NCBI GenBank assembly: GCA_004020875.1
Contig: SAPZ01000009.1
Span: 124,001 to 188,000 of the forward strand
Direction of reading: 5' to 3'
From: Mesorhizobium sp.
Lineage (GTDB): Bacteria > Pseudomonadota > Alphaproteobacteria > Rhizobiales > Rhizobiaceae
Length of the DNA stretch: 64,000 bases
In this document: positions 56,759-64,000 of the stretch, piece by piece
Position numbering within the stretch: position 1 is the first letter of the stretch
How the letters are laid out: each line of letters opens with the position of its first letter
Translations under genes and position numbers: made by a program
Notes under the pieces: model-generated
Databases searched by the model: none
The model's input: only the letters and a program-made list of their open reading frames with translations
What the model was told of the DNA's origin: nothing

Positions 56759-58678
56759 TCAAATCGCGACCTGCGTGCCAATCTCCACCACGCGTCCGGT
56801 CGGGATTTGAAAATATTCGGTCGCGTCCGCCGCCGTCTTCGCCAGGCCGATGAACAGCCGGTCTTGCCAGATCGGCATCCCGGAATTGGGTGAAGCCTTC
56901 AGCGAGCGCCGCGACAGGAAGAAGGACGTCGTCATGATGTCGAACTTCCAGCCCTGCTTGCGGCAGATGGCCAGGGCGCGCGGAATGTTGGGCTGCTCCA
57001 TATAGCCGAAGGTCAGCGTCACGCGCATGAACAGTTCGTTGACCGTCTCCAGCTTGACGCGCTCGCTGTCGGGCACCACCGGCTGCGGCGCGGTCACCAC
57101 CGACAGGATGACATTCTTCTCGTGCAGCACCTTGTAGTGTTTCAGGCTGTGCATCAGTGCCGTCGGCGCGCTCAGCGGGTCGCTGGTCAGGAACACGGCC
57201 GTGCCCGAGACGAGCTGTGGCTTCTTCTTCAGGAGGTTCGCCGCCAGGAAATCGAGCGGGATCTCGTTGCGGCGCGTCTTGTCAAACAGGTAGCGGCTGC
57301 CGCGCACCCAGGTCCACATGCCGAGGATGATGGCGAAGGCGACCGCGAGCGACGCCCAGCCGCCCTCGAACACCTTGACGATGTTGGAGGCGAAGAAGCC
57401 GATGTCGATGAAGGCAAACACCGCCGTCAGCGCGGCGGCCGGCCAGATGTTCCATCTCCAGATGCGGGTCATGACGATGAACAGCAGCGTCGTCGTCACC
57501 AGCATGTTGCCGGTTACCGAGATGCCGTAAGCCGAGGCGAGCTTGCTGGACTCGCCGAAGCCGACCACCAGCATCATCACCACCAGCGCGATCAGCATGT
57601 TGACGCGGGGCATATAAACCTGGCCCGACTGCTTTTCGGACGTATGGAGAATCTCGAGCCGCGGCAGCATGTTGAGCTGCACGGCCTGCCGGGTCAGCGA
57701 ATAGGCGCCGGAGATGACAGCCTGGCTGGCAATGACCGTCGCCGCCGTTGCCAGCACGACCATCGGAACAAGCGCCCAGCCTTCGTTCATCTCGAAAAAC
57801 GGATGGCCGACGGTGCCGCCCTTGGCAAGCACATACGCGCCCTGTCCGGCATAGTTCAAAAGCAGACAGGGGAACACGATGGCAAGCCATGCCAGCACGA
57901 TCGGCTTGCGGCCGAAATGGCCGAGGTCGGCATAGAGCGCCTCGGCGCCGGTAACCGCCAGGAAGACGGCGCCGACGGTTACGAAGGAGACGTCGGGGGA
58001 ATTGATGAAGAAGGCCACGATGTAATGCGGGCTTATCGCCCACAGGATTTCCGGATCGGCGATGATGTGCTTCAGCCCGGAAAGGCCGATGGCGAGAAAC
58101 CAGATGGCCGTCACCGGGCCGAACACCAGGCCGACACCGCCGGTGCCGAAGCGCTGGACTGCGAACAGCACCGCAAGGATCAAAAGCGTCAGCGGCACGA
58201 CATAGGGCTGGAAGGCCGGTGTGACGACATTCATGCCTTCGACCGCCGACAGCACGGAGATGGCGGGCGTGATGACCGCGTCGCCGAAGAACAGGGATGC
58301 GCCCACAATGCCGATGCCAAGCACGATCGCCGAACGCGTCGGGAAAGTTCCGCGCGCCAGCGCCATCAATGACAGCACGCCGCCCTCGCCGCGGTTGTCG
58401 GCGCGTAGCACGAACATGATGTATTTGACGGTGACTGTTATGGTCAGCGACCAGATGATCAGCGAGAGCACGCCCAGAATGTCGGCGCGATTGGCGACGT
58501 CGCCGCCTGAGGAAGCATGTAACGCTTCGCGAAACGCGTAGATCGGGCTGGTGCCGATATCGCCATAGACAACGCCCAGCGCGCCCAGCATCAGCACCTT
58601 GGTGCTGTGCTGCTCGATTTCAGCATGGCTCGACTGGTCGGCTGGTTCTGCGTCTGCACCACCATTGGCAAGGGCCAT
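56759..58678 (-). CDS. kup: Low-affinity potassium uptake protein Kup (downstream copy)
   Basis: 639 residues, about 12 membrane segments and a cytoplasmic C-terminal domain; K+/H+ symport. Starts [15 protein letters not shown] (ATG 58678, GGAG 8 bases upstream; an in-frame GTG at 58687 is the alternative). Family start [26 protein letters not shown] near residue 30; [36 protein letters not shown] 424-base tract encoding most of the C-terminal domain is almost identical in DNA to the upstream copy (58826-60739), while flanks diverge. Confidence 0.95.
   Translation of the reverse strand: MALANGGADAEPADQSSHAEIEQHSTKVLMLGALGVVYGDIGTSPIYAFREALHASSGGDVANRADILGVLSLIIWSLTITVTVKYIMFVLRADNRGEGGVLSLMALARGTFPTRSAIVLGIGIVGASLFFGDAVITPAISVLSAVEGMNVVTPAFQPYVVPLTLLILAVLFAVQRFGTGGVGLVFGPVTAIWFLAIGLSGLKHIIADPEILWAISPHYIVAFFINSPDVSFVTVGAVFLAVTGAEALYADLGHFGRKPIVLAWLAIVFPCLLLNYAGQGAYVLAKGGTVGHPFFEMNEGWALVPMVVLATAATVIASQAVISGAYSLTRQAVQLNMLPRLEILHTSEKQSGQVYMPRVNMLIALVVMMLVVGFGESSKLASAYGISVTGNMLVTTTLLFIVMTRIWRWNIWPAAALTAVFAFIDIGFFASNIVKVFEGGWASLAVAFAIILGMWTWVRGSRYLFDKTRRNEIPLDFLAANLLKKKPQLVSGTAVFLTSDPLSAPTALMHSLKHYKVLHEKNVILSVVTAPQPVVPDSERVKLETVNELFMRVTLTFGYMEQPNIPRALAICRKQGWKFDIMTTSFFLSRRSLKASPNSGMPIWQDRLFIGLAKTAADATEYFQIPTGRVVEIGTQVAI
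56881..57304 (-). repeat. Gene-conversion tract shared by the two kup genes (partner 58948-59371)
   Basis: 424 bases here align without gaps to 58948-59371 (offset 2067) with about seven differences by eye, close to 98 percent identity. On both sides similarity drops sharply, with many differences in the next 60 bases. The paralogous proteins are identical over this stretch. Confidence 0.85.
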
Positions 58679-58825
58679 GGACGACACTCCGATAAAACGC
58701 GCGGTGCTCTACGCTTGCTGCAGTGCAATATCAAGTGCCCCAGCGTTAGGGCTCCCATGCCGCCTGCGCAAGGCTTTGAGGGTACGAAACGCGTGCGCTT
58801 CTTCATCCAACGAAAACCGCGGCCA

Positions 58826-60739
58826 TCAGATCGCGACCTGCGTGCCGATCTCCACGACGCGCCCCGTGGGAATCTGGAAATACTCAGTGGCATCCGCAGC
58901 CGAGCGCGCCAGGCTGATGAACAGCCGGTCCTGCCAGACCGGCATGCCGGAATTGGGTGAAGCCTTCAGCGAGCGCCGCGACAGGAAGAAGGAGGTCGTC
59001 ATGATGTCGAACTTCCAGCCCTGCTTGCGACAGATGGCCAGCGCGCGCGGAATGTTGGGCTGCTCCATATAGCCGAAGGTCAGCGTCACGCGCATGAACA
59101 GTTCGTTGACCGTCTCCAACTTGACGCGCTCGCTGTCGGGCACCACCGGCTGCGGCGCCGTCACCACCGACAGGATGACGTTCTTCTCGTGCAGCACCTT
59201 GTAGTGTTTCAGGCTGTGCATCAGTGCCGTCGGCGCGCTCAGCGGGTCGCTGGTCAGGAACACGGCCGTGCCCGAGACGAGCTGTGGCTTCTTCTTCAGG
59301 AGGTTCGCCGCCAGGAAATCGAGCGGGATCTCGTTGCGGCGCGTCTTGTCGAACAGGTAGCGGCTGCCGCGTATCCAGCTCCACATGATAAGTCCCATGA
59401 TCGAAGCGACCGTGATCGACACCCAGCCGCCCTCGACGATCTTGACGACATTGGCCGAGAAGAAGCCGAGATCGATGACGCCGAACAGCATCGCCAGCAC
59501 CAAGGCCAGCGCCAGCTGCCATTTCCATAGCCAGCGCATGACGACGAACAAAAGCACCGTCGTCATCAGCATCTCGCCGGTCACCGAAATGCCGTAGGCG
59601 GAGGCAAGGTCGCTCGAGCTGCCGAAGCCGACGACCAGAAGCATCACGCCGAGCGCGACCAGCAGGTTGACCCTCGGCATATAGATCTGGCCGCTCTGCA
59701 TCTCGGAGGTGTGCTGCACCTCGATGCGAGGCAGAAGATTGAGCTGCACCGCCTGGCGGGTCAGCGAGAAGGCACCGGAGATCACCGCCTGGCTGGCGAT
59801 GACCGTGGCCGCGGTCGCGAGGCCCACCATCGGCATCAGCGCCCATTCGGGCAGCATCTGGAAGAACGGATTGGTGGGCTTGCCGCCATGCGAGAGCACG
59901 AAGGCGCCCTGCCCGAAATAATTCAGGAGCAGACAGGGGAAGACGATTGCAAACCAGGCCATCACGATCGGCTTGCGGCCGAAATGGCCGAGGTCGACGT
60001 AGAGCGCCTCGGCGCCGGTAACAGCCAGGAACACGGCGCCGACGGTGACGAAGGCGCCTGTCGGGGTGGTGGCCAGGTAGTAGATCGCGTAATAGGGATT
60101 GATCGCCAGGAAGACGGACGGGTCGTCGACGATATGGTAGAGGCCGGCCGCGCCGATCGCCACAAACCATGTCGCCGTCACGGGTCCGAACACCGCCGCC
60201 ACCTTGCCGGTGCCGAAGCGCTGCACCGCGAAAAGCACCGCAAGGATCATCAGCGTGATCGGCACCACATAGGCATCGAGCGACGGCGTGACGACCTTCA
60301 AGCCCTCGACCGCCGAAAGCACCGAGATCGCCGGCGTGATGATCGAATCGCCGAAGAACAGCGCCGCGCCGCAGAGGCCGATCACCAGGATGAGACGTGA
60401 GCCCGGGGGGTAGGCGCTGCGCGCCAGCGACATCAGCGACAGCGTGCCGCCCTCGCCCTTGTTGTCAGCCCTGAGCACGAAGGCGACATATTTGATCGTG
60501 ACGATGATGGTGAGCGCCCAGACGATCAGCGACAGCACGCCCAGCACATCGTGGCGGGCGACCGAGCTCGACGAGGCATGCAGCGCCTCGCGGAAGGCAT
60601 AGATCGGGCTCGTGCCGATATCGCCATAGACGACGCCCAGCGCACCAAGCATGAGCACCTTGGTGCTGTGCCGCCGCTCGCTTTCGGCATGGCCCGGGCG
60701 TTCGACGGACTCCGTTTCGCTGGCGTTGGCTAGCACCAT
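58826..60739 (-). CDS. kup: Low-affinity potassium uptake protein Kup (upstream copy)
   Basis: 637 residues, starts [45 protein letters not shown]. Same architecture as the downstream copy: 12 membrane segments, then a cytoplasmic domain (from about residue 465). Paralogue arranged head-to-tail, 147 bases apart. Duplicate kup genes are known in rhizobia. The N-terminal signal differs most (about residues 1-25). A longer frame upstream (to 60799) lacks a ribosome binding site. Confidence 0.95.
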   Translation of the reverse strand: MVLANASETESVERPGHAESERRHSTKVLMLGALGVVYGDIGTSPIYAFREALHASSSSVARHDVLGVLSLIVWALTIIVTIKYVAFVLRADNKGEGGTLSLMSLARSAYPPGSRLILVIGLCGAALFFGDSIITPAISVLSAVEGLKVVTPSLDAYVVPITLMILAVLFAVQRFGTGKVAAVFGPVTATWFVAIGAAGLYHIVDDPSVFLAINPYYAIYYLATTPTGAFVTVGAVFLAVTGAEALYVDLGHFGRKPIVMAWFAIVFPCLLLNYFGQGAFVLSHGGKPTNPFFQMLPEWALMPMVGLATAATVIASQAVISGAFSLTRQAVQLNLLPRIEVQHTSEMQSGQIYMPRVNLLVALGVMLLVVGFGSSSDLASAYGISVTGEMLMTTVLLFVVMRWLWKWQLALALVLAMLFGVIDLGFFSANVVKIVEGGWVSITVASIMGLIMWSWIRGSRYLFDKTRRNEIPLDFLAANLLKKKPQLVSGTAVFLTSDPLSAPTALMHSLKHYKVLHEKNVILSVVTAPQPVVPDSERVKLETVNELFMRVTLTFGYMEQPNIPRALAICRKQGWKFDIMTTSFFLSRRSLKASPNSGMPVWQDRLFISLARSAADATEYFQIPTGRVVEIGTQVAI

Positions 60740-60824
60740 GAACCCCACTGTACCGGATACGTCACGCTCCGAGGTCGCTGGACGCGCGGGACGCACCAAG
60801 ACCGCCGAAACTACCCAAAGTCCC

Positions 60825-61565
60825 CTACCATCCGCAGGCCTTCAAGAACCGCCCGACAGTGCTGGCCATGCCATACTCCAGCGCATCCGCTGTCAACCCA
60901 TGTCCGATCGACACTTCGGCCAAGGCCGGGATGCGTTTGGCCAATGGCGGTAGGTTCTCGACGGTCAGATCATGGCCGGCATTGACGCCGAGCCCGGCCG
61001 CGAATGCGGCGTCGGCGGTTTTTCCCAGCCTTTCCAGCTCTTTCGCCGCTTTTGCGGAATCGGAATGGAAACCTCCGTATGGTCCGGTGTAGAGCTCGAT
61101 ACGGTCGGCGCCGGTGTCGCGCGCCGCGTTGACCCCGTCCGGATCCGCATCGGAAAACAGCGACACGCGAAATCCGCCTTTCTTTAGCCGCTTGACGATC
61201 GGAGTCAGGAACGCCGCCTGGGCGACGAAGTTCCAGCCATGGTCGGAGGTCGCCTGCGCCGGGTCGTCCGGCACCAGCGTTACCTGCTCGGGTTGGTTCT
61301 TCTCGACTAGCGCCAGGAACTCCTCGGTCGGATAGCCCTCGATGTTGAACTCCGCCGTGGGGAATTCATCGTCTATCAGCGCCCTGATCTCTGGCAGGTC
61401 GGAATGCCTTGTGTGCCGCTCGTCGGGCCTCGGATGCACCGTCAGCCCGTGCGCGCCGGCGGCGAGGGCAATGCGGCCCAGCCCGGTGACGCTCGGCCAT
61501 GGCAGGTCGCGACGGTTGCGCAGCATGGCAACGGCGTTGAGATTGACCGAAAGCTTGGCGGGCAT
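60825..61565 (-). CDS. pdxJ: Pyridoxine 5'-phosphate synthase
   Basis: 246 residues, TIM barrel. Condenses 1-deoxyxylulose-5-phosphate and aminoacetone phosphate in vitamin B6 synthesis. Motifs: [16 protein letters not shown] at the start, [18 protein letters not shown] near residue 40, [28 protein letters not shown], and the phosphate-binding [11 protein letters not shown] and [15 protein letters not shown] near the end. ATG at 61565. Divergent from the SpoIIAA-like gene. Confidence 0.96.
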   Translation of the reverse strand: MPAKLSVNLNAVAMLRNRRDLPWPSVTGLGRIALAAGAHGLTVHPRPDERHTRHSDLPEIRALIDDEFPTAEFNIEGYPTEEFLALVEKNQPEQVTLVPDDPAQATSDHGWNFVAQAAFLTPIVKRLKKGGFRVSLFSDADPDGVNAARDTGADRIELYTGPYGGFHSDSAKAAKELERLGKTADAAFAAGLGVNAGHDLTVENLPPLAKRIPALAEVSIGHGLTADALEYGMASTVGRFLKACGW

Positions 61566-61674
61566 GATCTGGCGTCCAGTGGATCGGCGCGCATCTATAC
61601 CGCCTTTGACGGGAACAGATAGAGGGTTTCGCGTGTTCCAGGGGATAGATGGAGGCTAACACAAGGATCTGCCA

Positions 61675-62088
61675 GTGAATTTCCTCGAAGCCGTGCCGGC
61701 GATCCGCCGCATCGAAACCAACCGCGACGCGCTTTTCGCCATTGATGTCGTCGGCGACGTCTCGCCAGCCGATGCGGAAAACCTGTTCGGCCTGCTGGAG
61801 GCCGCCTACGCGCTGCATCCGAGGATCGACGTGCTGATCAGGCTGACCGACGAGGAAAGCGTCGACTGGGCCAATATCAAGCAAGACACGCTCCGGCAGG
61901 GCGTGGCCGACGCGATGGAACATGTCGTGCGCTGCGCGGTCATCGGCGAACCGAGTTGGGCCTCCCTCGTCGCCGGCGTCTTCCCGAAAACGCTACCCTT
62001 CGAAGTCAGACGCTTCGACGTCGACGATGAGGGTGCCGCCTGGCAGTGGCTTGGCGCAAGGCCCGCGGACCAGGCCAGTCCCTCCTGA
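61675..62088 (+). CDS. SpoIIAA/STAS-like protein (DUF3478 type)
   Basis: 137 residues, GTG start behind AAGGA (ACAAGGATCTGCCA). The pattern of hydrophobic strands and GDVSPADAENLFGLLEAA, then VLIRLTDEESVDW and VRCAVIGEPSWASLVAGVF, resembles the SpoIIAA-like (anti-sigma antagonist/CRAL-TRIO) fold family of unknown function. A convergent helicase gene ends 12 bases after its stop. Confidence 0.75.
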   Translation: MNFLEAVPAIRRIETNRDALFAIDVVGDVSPADAENLFGLLEAAYALHPRIDVLIRLTDEESVDWANIKQDTLRQGVADAMEHVVRCAVIGEPSWASLVAGVFPKTLPFEVRRFDVDDEGAAWQWLGARPADQASPS

Positions 62089-62100
62089 ATCCCAACGCCC

Positions 62101-63228
62101 CTAGCGCACCACCGTCAACCGTTCGGCGGCGCGGGTGATTGCCGTATAGAGCCAGCGCTGCCGGGTCTCCTTGAACGCCCAGCTCTCGTCGAACAGCACG
62201 ACGTCGTTCCACTGCGAGCCCTGCGCCTTGTGCACAGTCAAGGCGTAGCCATAGTCGAAATCGTCGAAGCGCTTCTTCTGCTGCCAGGGAATTTCGGCAT
62301 CCGGATCCTCGAACGCCGCCTTGAGCAGCTTGATCTTGGCGACGCCACGATCGGGATCGTCCTCTTCCGGCGAGACCAGAAGGTTGATGCCGGGCTTCAC
62401 CGTCTCGCGCGACGAGGTCATCACCTTCCATAGCGAGCCGTTGAGCAGCCCCTTGGCCGGGTCGTTGCGGAGGCAGACCAGCTTGTCGCCGGCCTGCGGA
62501 AAGTCGGCGTTGAACCCTTTCAACTCGCGCAGCCTTTGATTGTAGCGCCGACGCGTGCGGTTGGTGCCGACCAGCACCTGGTCGGCCTTGAGCACCAGTT
62601 CCTGGTTGACTGCTTCCCTGCCGATCACCTTCGCCGTGCCATAATCGCCATGCATGAATTCCCGGCCCTCGCGGACGTCAAGCGCCAGCCGGATGATGGG
62701 ATTGTCGCGCGCCTGGCGGTGAATTTCCGTGAGCAACACATCGGGCTCGTGCTCGGTGAAGAAGCCGCCGCCCGAGATCGGCGGCAGCTGTGCCGGATCG
62801 CCAAGCACCAGGATCGGCGTGCCGAAGCTCTGCAGGTCGCGGCCGAGCTGCTCGTCGACCATCGAGCATTCGTCGATGACGACGAGCTTGGCGCGCGAAA
62901 TCGGGCTTTGCCGGTTGAGCGAAAAGGTCGGCGACATCGAGGCCTTGCCGGTCACTTCGTCCTCGACGGATTCCTCGCCCTTGGGTCTATAGATCAGCGA
63001 ATGGATGGTGCGGGCATTGGTCGCCCCTTTGGAGCGCAGCACCTGCGCCGCCTTGCCGGTGAAGGCGGCGAACTGCACCTGGCCGTCGACATGCTCGGCA
63101 AAATAGCGTGCCAGCGTCGTCTTGCCGGTGCCGGCATAGCCGAACAGCCGAAAGACCTGCGGCCGGCTCTCCTTGAGCCAGCGCCCGACCGCTTTCAAAG
63201 CCTCATCCTGCTGGGGAGAAAATTCCAT
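62101..63228 (-). CDS. RecD-like ATP-dependent DNA helicase (single AAA domain plus UvrD-type C-terminus)
   Basis: 375 residues, start MEFSPQQDEALKAVGRWLKE at 63228. Superfamily 1 helicase: Walker A GYAGTGKTTLARYF near 31, motif Ia/II with VIDECSMVDEQL near 116, GDPAQLPPI (motif III), and VHKAQGSQWNDVVLFDE with YTAITRAAERL (motifs V-VI) near the C-terminus. It is much shorter than RecD or RecD2 and lacks the N-terminal barrel domains. Role in DNA repair or replication inferred; no RecBC genes adjacent. Confidence 0.88.
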   Translation of the reverse strand: MEFSPQQDEALKAVGRWLKESRPQVFRLFGYAGTGKTTLARYFAEHVDGQVQFAAFTGKAAQVLRSKGATNARTIHSLIYRPKGEESVEDEVTGKASMSPTFSLNRQSPISRAKLVVIDECSMVDEQLGRDLQSFGTPILVLGDPAQLPPISGGGFFTEHEPDVLLTEIHRQARDNPIIRLALDVREGREFMHGDYGTAKVIGREAVNQELVLKADQVLVGTNRTRRRYNQRLRELKGFNADFPQAGDKLVCLRNDPAKGLLNGSLWKVMTSSRETVKPGINLLVSPEEDDPDRGVAKIKLLKAAFEDPDAEIPWQQKKRFDDFDYGYALTVHKAQGSQWNDVVLFDESWAFKETRQRWLYTAITRAAERLTVVR

Positions 63229-63362
63229 CAGTGCGACAGACCGGATTCGCAAGCGAAAGACAAGATTGGCCGCCCTCAGCCAAGGTCATCGGCCGTGCGA
63301 AGGTACCTATGACAGCTCAGGCTATCAGGAGCAGACAAGAACGTAAAGTGAACAGAGGCGAT

Positions 63363-63713
63363 CTATCCACCTGCGCCTGGATCATTCTCCAGCAGGATCG
63401 GCTTACCGTGTGGCGTTGCATGCGCGGCGCGCTCCCAGGCGGCGGCGAGTTCATCGACCTCCCCCTTGCCTGCGACCCCCTTCCGGGACAAAAGCTTCTC
63501 CAGCGCCGCCAGCCAATGCTCGTAGTAATCGTGGCCATCACTCGCCGCGCCCGGCTGTTTCACCTCGGCCGACAAAGCCTCCGCCCATTCGCTCCACGAA
63601 AACAAGCCTTTGCCGTGCAGCGCAACTATCAGGGCGAAGGCTTCAGCCTGCCACGGCTCGGCGAACACAGGCTCGTCGAAACCAGCGGGCAAAGCACCTT
63701 CATGCCGGCTCAA
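63363..63713 (-). CDS. Nitrile hydratase accessory protein (activator)
   Basis: 116 residues from TTG at 63713, preceded by GGGAGA. The sequence LPAGFDEPVFAEPWQAEAFALIVALHGKGLFSWSEWAEALSAEV matches the nitrile hydratase activator family, with DYYEHWLAALEKLLSRKGV. It assists metal (often cobalt) loading or cysteine oxidation of the alpha subunit. Its start overlaps the 3' end of the beta-subunit frame by 14 bases. Confidence 0.85.
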   Translation of the reverse strand: MSRHEGALPAGFDEPVFAEPWQAEAFALIVALHGKGLFSWSEWAEALSAEVKQPGAASDGHDYYEHWLAALEKLLSRKGVAGKGEVDELAAAWERAAHATPHGKPILLENDPGAGG

Positions 63714-64000
63714 GATAGCTCTCCCAGGCATCGATCGAGATGCTGAGCGTGGGATCGGCCCCCTCGCCCCAGATCCCAGGCCCGTCGAACACCACGGTAT
63801 AGACCCATTGCGGGTTCTCGCCCCTGCCATGCGCGTTGCTGTCTGGAAAGACGAAGCCGCCGCGAACGGCCTCGATCCTCCCGTTTTTGCCGCGCGCATA
63901 ACGTGGCAGGCGCGTATGTCCGGTCGGGTTGGAAATTCTTCGTGCGCACCCGGTCGCCCGCCCGAAAACGGGCCGGCGTGGCAACCGGCCGGTCGCATGG
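63700..64000 (-). pseudogene. Nitrile hydratase beta subunit, C-terminal end with an apparent frameshift
   Basis: From the window edge the first frame reads PARFRAGDRVRTKNF, and then the protein continues in another frame from NPTGHTRLPRYARGKNG through FVFPDSNAHGRGENPQWVYTVVFDGPGIWGEGADP to SYLEPA. Together these make the usual end of nitrile hydratase beta subunits. The change of frame falls at 63931-63932, where one extra base (TTCC for TTC) would explain it. The enzyme hydrates nitriles to amides. Either a real disruption or a sequencing error; the rest of the gene and the alpha subunit lie outside. Confidence 0.75.

Noticed and set aside
57122..58372. 416-residue plus-strand frame over kup
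   Set aside because: Antisense shadow of the potassium transporter; no ribosome binding site or family motif.

Overview
The window is high-GC, tightly packed DNA from an alphaproteobacterium of the order Hyphomicrobiales (Rhizobiales). The best fit is Mesorhizobium or a close Phyllobacteriaceae relative. That placement is an inference from gene content and order: a complete nuoA-N operon followed by birA, rnj, mce, DUF1467, proS and lolC/lolD; an aerobic (cobG-type) cobalamin cluster; a BA14K-family protein; tandem kup genes; and GTTC-N7-GTTC (alphaproteobacterial) LexA sites.

Layout. 1-1615: the 3'-truncated end of a site-2-protease-like membrane metallopeptidase and two very small genes. 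One is a 28-residue membrane peptide under what look like tandem SOS (LexA) boxes. 1743-5034: lolD, lolC and proS, translationally coupled. 5035-5611: no gene, but a promoter-to-terminator unit that could be a small RNA. 5612-9013: DUF1467, mce, rnj and birA. 9018-24833: the 14 nuo genes on the minus strand plus one extra gene between nuoF and nuoG, whose C-terminal domain is also fused to NuoE. 25167-26366: a YcaQ-type DNA glycosylase. 26374-42096: a promoter, a cobalamin riboswitch and a plus-strand cluster (DUF1636, cobW, cobN, cobG, cobH, cobI, cobJ, cobL, cobE, cobM, cobA, cobB, cobS/V, cobT/U), with cobK on the opposite strand in its middle. 42221-42296: tRNA-Lys(CTT). 42402-49984: PhzF-like protein, a MacAB-type exporter, a NUDIX/endonuclease pair, a BA14K protein and two PilZ proteins. 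50120-56451: ilvC with a duplicated 3' end, its TetR-family neighbour, a MarR/Rieske/GST unit with three identical operators, a flavin monooxygenase, and an HxlR/quinone-reductase pair. 56458-64000: an epimerase remnant, two kup genes sharing a gene-conversion tract, pdxJ, a SpoIIAA-like protein, a RecD-like helicase, and the end of a nitrile hydratase operon with an apparent frameshift.

How the parts work together. The nuo operon encodes respiratory complex I. The riboswitch-led cob cluster supplies most of the late aerobic corrin pathway (cobF, cobC, cobD, cobO, cobP, cobQ, cobST are not in the window). Its product is the cofactor of methylmalonyl-CoA mutase, which uses the product of the mce gene also present here. 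The nitrile hydratase genes may be a second cobalt-linked function.

The most interesting observation is the 28-residue SOS-controlled membrane peptide at 1124-1210. In size, topology and regulation it resembles the Caulobacter division inhibitor SidA. Next are a palindromic repeat inserted in frame in cobG, the antisense cobK inside the cob operon, and the shared helix-hairpin-helix domain of NuoE and the extra nuo-operon protein.
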